From the NCBI GenBank assembly GCA_045586905.1, contig JAZNBF010000063.1, positions 1 through 31,269 on the forward strand: a DNA stretch of 31,269 bases, read 5' to 3'. The notes beneath the pieces are model-generated. The model was not told the DNA's origin and searched no databases. It was given only the letters and a program-made list of their open reading frames with translations. Origin of the DNA: RGIG1828 sp045586905. Lineage in GTDB: Bacteria > Bacillota > Clostridia > UMGS1810. Numbering within the stretch: the stretch's first letter is position 1; every line of letters starts with the position of its first letter. The position numbers and the translations under genes were made by a program. Shown one piece after another: positions 23,918 to 31,267 of this stretch.

Positions 23918-24709
23918 ATGAAATATAAAAGAAACAGACAGTCTTCAAAATATACATCCTCGGCAGCACTCAGAAAAAGCAAAAAGAAGAGTGTGCTTTC
24001 CAAAATACCATCATATGTAATATTTATAACCCTTATTTTGTTTTGCATATTAAAGCTTTCAGAAAAGGGGTGCATTACCCTGCGCACTGCAATTAAAGAC
24101 ACCAAAGCAGAGGCAGTGTTTGAAAAGCTTGAAAAGTTTTCTGACAATATCGAAAGCTATATGTCAATTGCCGGGCAAAAGGGCGCAGAGTTCGTTTCCG
24201 GATATCTGAAATCAGACAACGATGACAAGGAAAAAGAAAAGGTTTTTGCGCAAAACGCCGAAAAAGAAACAAGTGAAAATTCATCCGATGTAAACTTGGA
24301 CACAAAAACAGAAGATGACGCATTTACTCCGAGTCTTCCCTGCCAGGGAGAGATATCTTCACCGTTTGGCGAAAGAGAGCACCCAATAAGTGGTCAGGGG
24401 AATTTTCACAACGGGGTAGACATCGCAGTGGATGCAGGCACCGAAATAAGAGCGATAGAAGACGGTGAGATTAAAAAGTCTACCTACAATCAATATTCGG
24501 GCAACTTTGTTGTGATAAATCACTCGGGCGGATACTCAAGCTCCTATGCCCACCTTGGCGAAAGCTATGTGAGCGAGGGTCAGAAAGTAAAAAAAGGCGA
24601 CATTATAGGTCTGGCAGGTAGCACCGGAATTTCAACCGGACCTCATCTTCACATGGAGATAAGAAAAGATGATGTGCCGCTTGACCCCATGGAGCTGATT
24701 GAGATTTGA
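23918..24709 (+). CDS. SpoIVFA-like M23/LytM membrane protein
   Basis: 263 residues from ATG 23918 (GGGTGA upstream). The in-frame GTG at 23837 would add an unlikely N-terminus. It has a basic N-terminal tail, one membrane segment (about 31-48), a charged linker (about 55-140) and a C-terminal LytM/M23 domain with FHNGVDIA (163-170; HxxxD), SYAHLG (209-214) and GPHLHMEI (241-248; HxH). All zinc-site residues of active M23 peptidases are present. Its position immediately upstream of an M50 protease matches the spoIVFA-spoIVFB arrangement, in which SpoIVFA scaffolds and inhibits the protease in the forespore membrane. A separate cell-wall endopeptidase is the alternative. Confidence 0.75.
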   Translation: MKYKRNRQSSKYTSSAALRKSKKKSVLSKIPSYVIFITLILFCILKLSEKGCITLRTAIKDTKAEAVFEKLEKFSDNIESYMSIAGQKGAEFVSGYLKSDNDDKEKEKVFAQNAEKETSENSSDVNLDTKTEDDAFTPSLPCQGEISSPFGEREHPISGQGNFHNGVDIAVDAGTEIRAIEDGEIKKSTYNQYSGNFVVINHSGGYSSSYAHLGESYVSEGQKVKKGDIIGLAGSTGISTGPHLHMEIRKDDVPLDPMELIEI

Positions 24710-25593
24710 AAATCCGTTTTAAAAAGGGTATTGTGCCACTGGTCTTTTTCATGGTTCTTTTCGGGTTTGAAAAAGAACTTATGTGGGGATATATGGCATC
24801 ATTTTTGCACGAATGTGCCCACCTTGGCATGAGCATCCGTTTAAAATGCATGCCTCTGTCGATGACATTTGGCATATGTGCAATAAACCTGGAAACACAA
24901 AGAGCAACAAACACAAAAAAGCACATTAAAATTGTGGCCGCAGGCCCGGTTTTCAGCTTTGTGATGTTTGGTGCTCTTTTTTGTCTGAGAAAAGCGGGAG
25001 TGCTTGATGTGCGCATTTTTGAATTTACCAATCTGTGCATAGCTCTTGCAAATCTCTTCCCCGCAACGCCTCTTGACGGGGGGCGAATACTGAAGCTTTG
25101 TCTTATGTCACACTATGGCATAATATATGGCGCCGCAATCATGAGAGCCATAACAAATGTGATGATATCACTTATAGCAAGTGCCAATGCTTTTCTCATC
25201 ATTTTTGATAAAGTGAATCCCTTTCTATTTATATTTCTGTCTTTTCTGATTTTTTCTCTGTGCAACGAAAAAAGAGAAGATTTGTATCTTAAGGAAATGG
25301 TTTTATCGGGACAGATGCCGAGCTCATGCAAAGCGAGGCGTTTTTGTTTCGAGTCTGATTGCAGACTTATCGACATAGCGTCAAGGGTTTCACCGTCATA
25401 TTACCTCGTGGGGTTCATATTTGAGAGCGAAAGGTTTTTGGGAGAGATAGAGCAAAGCGAACTTCCCTGTGCTATGAAAGCAATGGGAGCTATTGCCCGG
25501 GCGGAGGACTATGTGAAAGCAAAAGAGATGAGTGCAGGGATTTATGCTATTGAAAAGTCTCAGAATTTATTGTATAATGAAAAAGATAAGTAA
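24706..25593 (+). CDS. SpoIVFB-like M50 intramembrane metalloprotease
   Basis: 295 residues from TTG 24706, which overlaps the preceding TGA (TTGA), so translation is coupled. Zinc motif HECAH (35-39) sits in a hydrophobic helix and the second motif ANLFPATPLDGGRIL (115-129) supplies Asp124. Several membrane helices span about 10-210, and a soluble C-terminal part (about 215-290) takes the place of the CBS domain of SpoIVFB. In sporulation this protease cleaves pro-sigma-K. The pairing with a SpoIVFA-like gene makes this role probable. Confidence 0.82.
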   Translation: MKIRFKKGIVPLVFFMVLFGFEKELMWGYMASFLHECAHLGMSIRLKCMPLSMTFGICAINLETQRATNTKKHIKIVAAGPVFSFVMFGALFCLRKAGVLDVRIFEFTNLCIALANLFPATPLDGGRILKLCLMSHYGIIYGAAIMRAITNVMISLIASANAFLIIFDKVNPFLFIFLSFLIFSLCNEKREDLYLKEMVLSGQMPSSCKARRFCFESDCRLIDIASRVSPSYYLVGFIFESERFLGEIEQSELPCAMKAMGAIARAEDYVKAKEMSAGIYAIEKSQNLLYNEKDK

Positions 25594-25611
25594 CGAAAGG
25601 AAAATAATCCA

Positions 25612-27456
25612 ATGCTGAAACAACAGATTGAAAATATACTCCCCTTTGTGGAAAAGCCTGCACGCTACACAGGCGGTGAGCTGAACAGTGTGATAAAAAA
25701 CAAAGACGAGGTCCAGGTGCGCTTTGCTTTTTGCTTTGCCGATGTGTATGAGGTCGGAATGTCACATCTCGGACTCAAGATTCTTTACTCTGCCATAAAC
25801 GAGCGAAAAGAATTCTGGTGTGAGAGAGTGTTTGCACCGTGGATTGACATGGAAGAAGAGATGAGAAAGCACGATATTCCTCTTTTTGCGCTCGAATCTA
25901 TGGATGCAGTGAAGGATTTTGACCTTGTCGGCTTTACTCTTCAGTATGAGATGTGCTATTCAAACATCATAAACATGCTCGACCTTTCGGGCATACCACT
26001 TCTGTCGGCAGACAGAGGTGAGGGCGACCCGTTTGTGTGTATGGGTGGGCCTTGTGCATACAGTGCCGAGGCGCTCTGTGACTTTGCCGATTTCTTCCTT
26101 CTTGGTGAAGGCGAAGAGATGAACCTTGAAGTTATGGATGCCTACAGGGAATGGAAAGAAAAAGGCGGCACACGCTTTGACTTTCTAAAGAAAATATCAT
26201 CCATAGAGGGCATTTATGTGCCATCGTTTTATGATGTGAGCTATAAAGAAAACGGTGAGGTTGAAGCAATAGAGCCAAAATATGATTTTGTGCCAAAAAA
26301 GGTGCGAAAGAGAATCATAAAAGACCTCGACTCTGTGTATTATCCCGACAAGTTTGTGGTGCCATTTATTGAGATTGTGCATGACAGAATCATGCTTGAG
26401 GTGTTCAGAGGGTGTCTGAGAGGTTGCCGCTTTTGTCAGGCAGGCATGATATATCGCCCCGTGAGAGAAAAGACTCCCAAAACCCTGCTCGACTCTGCCC
26501 AGAAGCTGATCGACTCGACGGGTTATGAGGAGATAAGTCTTTCGTCACTTTCAACAAGCGACTACTCGTGCCTTAAGGAATTTACCGACGGTCTGCTTGA
26601 TATGACCGAAAAAGAAAACATTTCGCTTTCCCTCCCCTCGCTCCGACTCGACTCATTTTCGATGGAGCTTATGGAAAAGGTGCAGAAGGTGCGCAAAAGC
26701 TCACTGACCTTTGCTCCCGAGGCGGGAAATCAGAGAATGAGAGACATCATAAACAAAAACATAACCGAAGAAGACCTGCTCACTGCCGCAAGAACTGCAT
26801 TTGCAGGCGGATACAGCTCAATAAAGCTGTATTTTATGATGGGACTACCGTTTGAAACAGTAGAAGATGTGTGTGCTATTGCCGACCTTTCAAAGAAGGT
26901 GGTGCGCGAATATCTTATGACACCCAAGGAGAAAAGAGCGCCCGGTCTGAGAGTTACAGCCTCTGTTTCGTCATTTGTGCCAAAGGCATTTACGCCATTT
27001 CAGTGGGCAAAGCAGGACGACAGAGACACTTTGAGAGAAAAGCAATATGCACTTAAAGATGCCATGAATGACAAAAGAGTGAAATATAACTACCACGAAG
27101 CTCCCGTAAGCGTCCTTGAGGGCGTTTTTGCAAGAGGTGACAGAAGACTTGCCAAGGTGCTCTTAAAGGCTCACGAGCTTGGCGTGAGATTTGACGGTTG
27201 GTCAGATCAGTTCAGTCAGGAAAAGTGGGACAAGGCATTTGAATTGGCCGGCATGGATATGGCATTCTACACAAGAGAGAGAAGCTTTGACGAGATACTT
27301 CCATGGGATATGATTGACATTGGTGTTACAAAGGATTTTCTCATTTGCGAAGCAAAGAAAGCCAAAGAGGGCATTACCACTCCCCATTGCAGAGAAAAAT
27401 GTTCAAACTGCGGTGCAAATTCATTCGGAGGAGGTGTGTGCTTTGAAAAGCGTTGA
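25612..27456 (+). CDS. B12-binding radical SAM protein, TIGR03960 family
   Basis: 614 residues, GAAAGGA upstream. The N-terminal part (about 30-210) is a B12-binding-like domain. The radical SAM core has GCLRGCRFCQAG (267-278) with the CxxxCxxC cluster Cys268, Cys272 and Cys275. The C-terminus carries an additional Cys group (CREKCSNCGANSFGGGVCF in part). It matches the TIGR03960 family, whose reaction is not established and which is nearly always followed by a DUF2344 protein, as here. The downstream gene overlaps by 14 bp. Confidence 0.88.
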   Translation: MLKQQIENILPFVEKPARYTGGELNSVIKNKDEVQVRFAFCFADVYEVGMSHLGLKILYSAINERKEFWCERVFAPWIDMEEEMRKHDIPLFALESMDAVKDFDLVGFTLQYEMCYSNIINMLDLSGIPLLSADRGEGDPFVCMGGPCAYSAEALCDFADFFLLGEGEEMNLEVMDAYREWKEKGGTRFDFLKKISSIEGIYVPSFYDVSYKENGEVEAIEPKYDFVPKKVRKRIIKDLDSVYYPDKFVVPFIEIVHDRIMLEVFRGCLRGCRFCQAGMIYRPVREKTPKTLLDSAQKLIDSTGYEEISLSSLSTSDYSCLKEFTDGLLDMTEKENISLSLPSLRLDSFSMELMEKVQKVRKSSLTFAPEAGNQRMRDIINKNITEEDLLTAARTAFAGGYSSIKLYFMMGLPFETVEDVCAIADLSKKVVREYLMTPKEKRAPGLRVTASVSSFVPKAFTPFQWAKQDDRDTLREKQYALKDAMNDKRVKYNYHEAPVSVLEGVFARGDRRLAKVLLKAHELGVRFDGWSDQFSQEKWDKAFELAGMDMAFYTRERSFDEILPWDMIDIGVTKDFLICEAKKAKEGITTPHCREKCSNCGANSFGGGVCFEKR

Positions 27457-28093
27457 TAAGATAACCTATCGCATCACCTACACAAAGGGTGACGAGGTAA
27501 AATACATTTCGCATCTCGATTTTCTCAGGTGCATAAACAGAGCCTTCAAAAGAGCAAAGCTCCCCGTGAAATATTCGCAAGGCTTCAACCCACACATTGT
27601 GCAAAACATTGCGCTCCCATGCCCGGTGGGCGTGATGAGTGAATGTGAAATGGTCGATATAGATATGACAGAAAAAGTGGAAACATCACTCATCTGCAAA
27701 AGGCTCGGCGAAAGTATGCCAAGGGGCATAGAGATACTCGGTGCAAAACTTAAAGACGAAACTGACAGAGACTTTTTTGACATTGATTCGGCAAGCTACG
27801 AGATAGACTTTTGTGCTGAAGCACCAATAGACCCGTCAGCCTTTGACAACGAAGAATGTTTTACCATAGAGAAAAAGTCCAAGCGCGGCATGAAAGAAGT
27901 CAACATAAAAGACTTCGTAAAAGAAATGCACACATGCAAAACAGGTGATGACACATATCACATCGACGCTGTCCTTTGCGCAGGCGCAACACTTAATCTT
28001 AAAGCCGATCTTCTGCTCTCAGCAATGAGCAATTATTATGGCGTAGGTTTTAAAGATATCAAAATCATAAGAAAAACTATTATGTACAAATAA
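27443..28093 (+). CDS. TIGR03936/DUF2344 radical SAM-associated protein
   Basis: 217 residues from TTG 27443, eight bases after GGAGGAGG and inside the end of the previous gene. Longer in-frame starts lie within the radical SAM gene and lack a ribosome binding site. Family motifs are YRITYTKGDEVKYISHLDFL near the start, then RAKLPVKYSQGFNPH and NIALPCPVGVMSECE, which are characteristic of DUF2344. The function is unknown; it is presumed to work with the TIGR03960 protein, sometimes linked to RNA or ribosome modification because of its frequent position near rng and rplU. Confidence 0.88.
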   Translation: MKSVDKITYRITYTKGDEVKYISHLDFLRCINRAFKRAKLPVKYSQGFNPHIVQNIALPCPVGVMSECEMVDIDMTEKVETSLICKRLGESMPRGIEILGAKLKDETDRDFFDIDSASYEIDFCAEAPIDPSAFDNEECFTIEKKSKRGMKEVNIKDFVKEMHTCKTGDDTYHIDAVLCAGATLNLKADLLLSAMSNYYGVGFKDIKIIRKTIMYK

Positions 28094-28097
28094 AAAA

Positions 28098-28130
28098 CGA
28101 CGGTGCGTTATAATATGCACCGTCATTTTT
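28098..28130. terminator. Bidirectional terminator
   Basis: GACGGTGC (28099-28106) pairs with GCACCGTC (28117-28124) around a 10-nt loop, with A and T runs on both sides. It ends the radical SAM operon on the plus strand and the GH16 operon on the minus strand. Confidence 0.88.
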
Positions 28131-28138
28131 ATATAAAA

Positions 28139-28966
28139 TTATTTTTTAATATCAAATACCCTCACATGATCAACTATAAACTGATCGCCCACCGCTTTTC
28201 GTGCTTCATCCGTTGCGGTCATAGCCTGTTCTCTGTAACCGTTTACTTCTGTTGAAAGAAGGATGAACTCTTCTGCGGAAGAAACATATTCATTTGAATG
28301 TCCGTCTTCTTTTCCGTCAATATAAAATGTGTAGCCTTCTTCTGTCCACAACATTCCGAAATAGTGATACTCGTCAAGTGAAAGAGTGGCACCTTTGCCA
28401 ATCGCAACATATTTGTAGTCTGCACCACATCCGTTCATGTGGTTCATATGTTCAGTTACAACGCCCGGCACAAAGCTTTCCATAATATCATTTTCTATCC
28501 CCGAAAAAGAAGGATCGAGAGTTGATCCCTGAATGGGTGACTGCATCCAGAATGCAGTCCACCAACCCGGTTTTTTCTGCAGTTTGCACCTGCATTCATA
28601 ATATCCGTATTTGTGCTTGAATTTGGCTTCCTGAAGCTTCCCTATCGGCCATACAAAAGGATTTTCCTTGAAATAGTCAGACTGTTCTATTGGTGCATCC
28701 ATATAGTTATGACCGGTTTGAAGCTGGGTGGAACAGATTTTACCGTCTTTTTCAATGACGGAAAATATAATGTTTGAATTGCCGTCGAAGCTGATGCCTT
28801 CATCTTCAACCCATCCGGGATGCTTTGTGTGCATCATATGGGTACGGAAATCCCATTTTGTTCTGTCAAGCTCATTGCCGTCAAATTCATCTCCCCATAT
28901 GTATTCCCAGTCATAGCCGTCGGGAAGATATGAGGGGGCATGGTTTTCTACTTTAAATTCTTTCAT
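28139..28966 (-). CDS. GH16-family glycoside hydrolase
   Basis: 275 residues, AGGAG upstream of ATG 28966. WGDEFDGNELDRTKW (24-38) is the typical GH16 start, and IENDIMES (157-164) is the catalytic ExDxxE motif with Glu158 as nucleophile, Asp160 and Glu163 as acid/base. GYYECRCKL and GWWTAFWMQS form the substrate-groove strands. The family cleaves beta-1,3/1,4-glucans, galactans and related polymers by retention. There is no signal peptide, which is unusual for GH16, so it should act on imported oligosaccharides. It is the last gene of the kinase-MurQ-GH16 operon, 21 bp after murQ. Confidence 0.9.
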   Translation of the reverse strand: MKEFKVENHAPSYLPDGYDWEYIWGDEFDGNELDRTKWDFRTHMMHTKHPGWVEDEGISFDGNSNIIFSVIEKDGKICSTQLQTGHNYMDAPIEQSDYFKENPFVWPIGKLQEAKFKHKYGYYECRCKLQKKPGWWTAFWMQSPIQGSTLDPSFSGIENDIMESFVPGVVTEHMNHMNGCGADYKYVAIGKGATLSLDEYHYFGMLWTEEGYTFYIDGKEDGHSNEYVSSAEEFILLSTEVNGYREQAMTATDEARKAVGDQFIVDHVRVFDIKK

Positions 28967-28987
28967 TTTGGAAACTCCTTTTCTGAA

Positions 28988-29797
28988 TCAGAGATCATAT
29001 TTTTCAATTATGTTTGGGATGTGCCAAGCACAATCTTCTAAAACTTTTTCGCTTTTGGCATCGTCAAATCCGGTAATTTGTGAAACGATTTCAATCATTC
29101 TTTGGCGAAGTTTAATGTTTGTGGGTTTAATATATATCATAAGATTTTCATAAACTCTGCCAAATTTTATCATTGCACCGGTTGAGATCATATTGAGAAC
29201 CATTTTCTGTGAATTTCCGGCTTTCATTCTTGTTGAGCCTGTAATGACTTCTTCGCCTGTATCAACCCATATGGGAACATCTGCAACACTGTGGATTTTG
29301 GCTTTTTCGTTGCTCGAAAGAGAAATTGTAGTGCAGCCTGCCTCTTTCGCAGTTTCCATCGCAGAATATACATAAGGTGCATTTCCTGCCGCAGAGATGC
29401 CCATAACAACATCTTTGGGCGTTAAGTTTTTGGCTGTAATGTCTTTTTTGCCTGCATCTGTCATATCTTCAACATTTTCTGTTGGCTTTTCTACTGCATC
29501 CAAGCCACCTGCCATAATTGCAGATACAAGGCCGTGATCAACGCCGAATGTGGGCGGACACTCAGCTGCATCGGCAACTGCGAGCCTGCCCGATGTGCCG
29601 CAACCAACATAGATTAGCCTGCCACCGTTTTTGAAAGCATCAGAGACTATATCGATTGCTTTTGCAATTTGCTCAAGGGCTGAGTCTATTGCCTGAACAG
29701 AAAACATATTTTCTTCATTTATTACTTTTGCAATTGACAAAGAATCCATCTTGTCAATGTGAGTAGTTTTTGGATTACGACATTCGGTTTTTATCAT
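28988..29797 (-). CDS. MurQ-like N-acetylmuramic acid 6-phosphate etherase
   Basis: 269 residues, CGGAGG upstream of ATG 29797. It has the SIS-domain sugar-phosphate fold and the MurQ signatures VGCGTSGRLAVADAAECPP (64-82, Glu79), NVEDMTDAG (108-116, Glu110) and TGSTRMKAGNSQKMVLNM (187-204). MurQ cleaves the lactyl ether of MurNAc-6-P to give GlcNAc-6-P and D-lactate in the cytosol. Two oddities: the loop GISAAGNAPY (133-142) replaces the more usual GIAASGRTPY, and the protein is about 30 residues shorter at the C-terminus than typical MurQ. The upstream gene is a BadF-type kinase, the class of kinase that makes the MurNAc-6-P substrate in Clostridia. Confidence 0.85.
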   Translation of the reverse strand: MIKTECRNPKTTHIDKMDSLSIAKVINEENMFSVQAIDSALEQIAKAIDIVSDAFKNGGRLIYVGCGTSGRLAVADAAECPPTFGVDHGLVSAIMAGGLDAVEKPTENVEDMTDAGKKDITAKNLTPKDVVMGISAAGNAPYVYSAMETAKEAGCTTISLSSNEKAKIHSVADVPIWVDTGEEVITGSTRMKAGNSQKMVLNMISTGAMIKFGRVYENLMIYIKPTNIKLRQRMIEIVSQITGFDDAKSEKVLEDCAWHIPNIIEKYDL

Positions 29798-29854
29798 TTT
29801 CAGCCTCCGTTATATTATAGTGGTGCGCCTGAAAAATCAGCAGATGTTCAAATT

Positions 29855-30997
29855 CTACTTTGCTAAAAGGTTTTTCTCAAACACTTTTGAAAAATTTTCC
29901 CCGGGTTTTGAATAGAGATTGCAGCAGTTCATTGCTGCACCGAAAATGGGTGGCGCATCGGGAATGAAAATATTCATTTCACGGTCAAGCTTTTTCGCTA
30001 AAATTTTAGTGAAAACTTCACGGTTATTGCCGACAACTCCACCTGCAAGGACGAGATTGTCATCTGTTTTGTATTTTTTTACGGCAAAGTTTATCACATC
30101 GGCAACAGCGGAAATGTTTTTGTCAAGAATGTTTTGAGCGACTTTGTCGCCCGTGTCATATGCCTTGAAAACCACCTTTGAAAAAGATGCAATAAAATCC
30201 ACACCTTCAGAATAGATTTTGTCAATTTTATTCCACACCTTTGTGCCGAGTATACTTTCTATAAGTTCAGTTATCTGTGTTTTTTCGCCCATGCCTTCAT
30301 TCTCGGCAAGAGCTGCACGAAGGGCATCTCTGCCTATTGTAAAGCCGCTGCCGCCTTCGTCGAGATAATATCCCCAGCCTCTGAGACGATGAAAACCGTC
30401 AGGCTCTTTTATGTATGTTATAGCACCTGTACCGCAGATTACAGAAATGCAATTATCTATGCCAATTGCACAGCCGATAATATTTTCAACATCGCTGTTG
30501 ACCTTGATTTTGGTGTATGGATATATTTTTTTCAGTTGGGCGGTTATTTTCTGCCCGTTACTGCCCGACATGCCACCTGCCACGCCCACATATATGCCCA
30601 TAAGGTCAATGTCTTTATCACCAATAAGATCATCTATGCCGCCACTGAGCACAGCGACCGATTTGTCTATCCCATAAACATTCGGACTGCTGCCGTCTGA
30701 AAGGGTACGGCCCCATATTTTTCCGGTGGAATCAAACATGACAAATTCGGTTTTTGTGCCGCCGCCATCAATTGCAATCATAACACGGGGTTTGCCTTTA
30801 GTGATTGAATTGCCGAGTAATTCGTCTGTGGAAACAGAAAATATGGCTGACAGTTTACACAAATCTTTGAGACACGGCTCTGATAATCCTTTTTCCCATT
30901 TTGAAACAGTCTGTGGAGTAAGGAATATTTTTTCGGCTATATCCTTTTGAGAAAATCCGAGCTTTTTGCGAAATTTTTTTATATTTTCTGCTAACAT
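29855..30997 (-). CDS. XRE helix-turn-helix fused to a BadF/GlcNAc-kinase-type sugar kinase
   Basis: 380 residues from ATG 30997 (GGGGACAGG upstream). The longer frame to 31066 runs through the repeat array and is not credible. Residues 5-62 are a complete XRE DNA-binding domain (KKLGFSQKDIAEKIFLTPQT and SKWEKGLSEP). Residues 71-380 are a BadF/BadG/BcrA/BcrD-type sugar kinase of the GlcNAc/MurNAc kinase group: IAIDGGGTKTEFVMFD (74-89, ATP phosphate loop), VICGTGAITY (186-195) and YYLDEGGSGFTIGRDAL (210-226). It should phosphorylate an amino sugar in the cytosol and also bind DNA, so it may sense its substrate and control its own operon. MurK of Clostridium acetobutylicum is a family precedent for the kinase half beside murQ. 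Confidence 0.88.
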   Translation of the reverse strand: MLAENIKKFRKKLGFSQKDIAEKIFLTPQTVSKWEKGLSEPCLKDLCKLSAIFSVSTDELLGNSITKGKPRVMIAIDGGGTKTEFVMFDSTGKIWGRTLSDGSSPNVYGIDKSVAVLSGGIDDLIGDKDIDLMGIYVGVAGGMSGSNGQKITAQLKKIYPYTKIKVNSDVENIIGCAIGIDNCISVICGTGAITYIKEPDGFHRLRGWGYYLDEGGSGFTIGRDALRAALAENEGMGEKTQITELIESILGTKVWNKIDKIYSEGVDFIASFSKVVFKAYDTGDKVAQNILDKNISAVADVINFAVKKYKTDDNLVLAGGVVGNNREVFTKILAKKLDREMNIFIPDAPPIFGAAMNCCNLYSKPGENFSKVFEKNLLAK

Positions 30998-31012
30998 TTT
31001 CCTGTCCCCTTT

Positions 31013-31103
31013 ATGAATTCTCGTCGCGTCAGCGACATATAGAGTGCGAAGCGCATATCGAGTCATTTATGACATATCGAGAATTCTGAAAGAATTCATA
31101 TCG
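31013..31103. repeat. Array of CATATCGAG repeats separated by small hairpins
   Basis: CATATAGAG (31036), CATATCGAG (31054, 31073) and CATATCG (31097) alternate with hairpins GTCGC/GCGAC (31023-31036), TGCG/CGCA (31045-31055), GTCAT/ATGAC (31062-31073) and GAATTCT/AGAATTC (31081-31097). The ends ATGAATTCT (31013) and AGAATTCAT (31091) form a terminal inverted repeat. The array lies between the predicted promoter and start codon of the kinase-regulator gene, so it would form most of its 5' leader. Confidence 0.8.
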
Positions 31104-31104
31104 C

Positions 31105-31133
31105 TGAGTTTAATCGTTTCACGGTTAAACTCA
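31105..31133. promoter_or_regulatory. 13-bp palindromic operator candidate
   Basis: TGAGTTTAATCGT (31105-31117), 3-nt centre, ACGGTTAAACTCA (31121-31133), with one T-G wobble only. It begins at the last base of the -10 box of the predicted minus-strand promoter and covers the transcription start, the expected place for a repressor such as the XRE domain encoded just downstream. It could also fold as a hairpin at the 5' end of the mRNA. Confidence 0.6.
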
Positions 31134-31160
31134 TTATATCACAATCGTTGAGAAAATCAA
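31133..31160 (-). promoter_or_regulatory. Promoter of the kinase-murQ-GH16 operon
   Basis: Minus-strand TTGATT (31160-31155), 16 bp, TATAAT (31138-31133). Transcription would start within the palindrome and give a leader of roughly 130 nt containing the hairpin array. Confidence 0.55.
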
Positions 31161-31222
31161 TCAACATTATAGAGAGCATGTAAAAAATCAACGGTTAGTT
31201 GTTTTTTATTCTTGCAGAAAAT

Positions 31223-31267
31223 AAAAAAGCGATTCAGATTCTGTTATTCAATCTGAATCGCCTTTTT
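31223..31267. terminator. Bidirectional terminator at the right edge
   Basis: GCGATTCAGATT (31229-31240), 9-nt loop, AATCTGAATCGC (31250-31261), with an A run before and a T run after. It probably ends transcription of a gene outside the window. A weaker AT-rich hairpin (CAAC/GTTG, 31189-31201) lies just to its left. Confidence 0.85.

Noticed and set aside
27314..27442. Longer N-terminus of the DUF2344 protein
   Set aside because: It is an out-of-frame shadow of the radical SAM gene. TTG 27443 follows GGAGGAGG at ideal spacing.
29814..29819. Separate murQ promoter
   Set aside because: TATAAT is present on the minus strand, but no usable -35 is found and the start would leave almost no leader before the ribosome binding site.
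30998..31066. Longer N-terminus of the XRE-kinase protein
   Set aside because: The extra 23 codons come from the hairpin repeat array. ATG 30997 has a ribosome binding site and begins the HTH domain exactly.
31013..31133. Riboswitch in the kinase leader
   Set aside because: The leader is structured, but the helices are a tandem repeat series and match no known aptamer layout.
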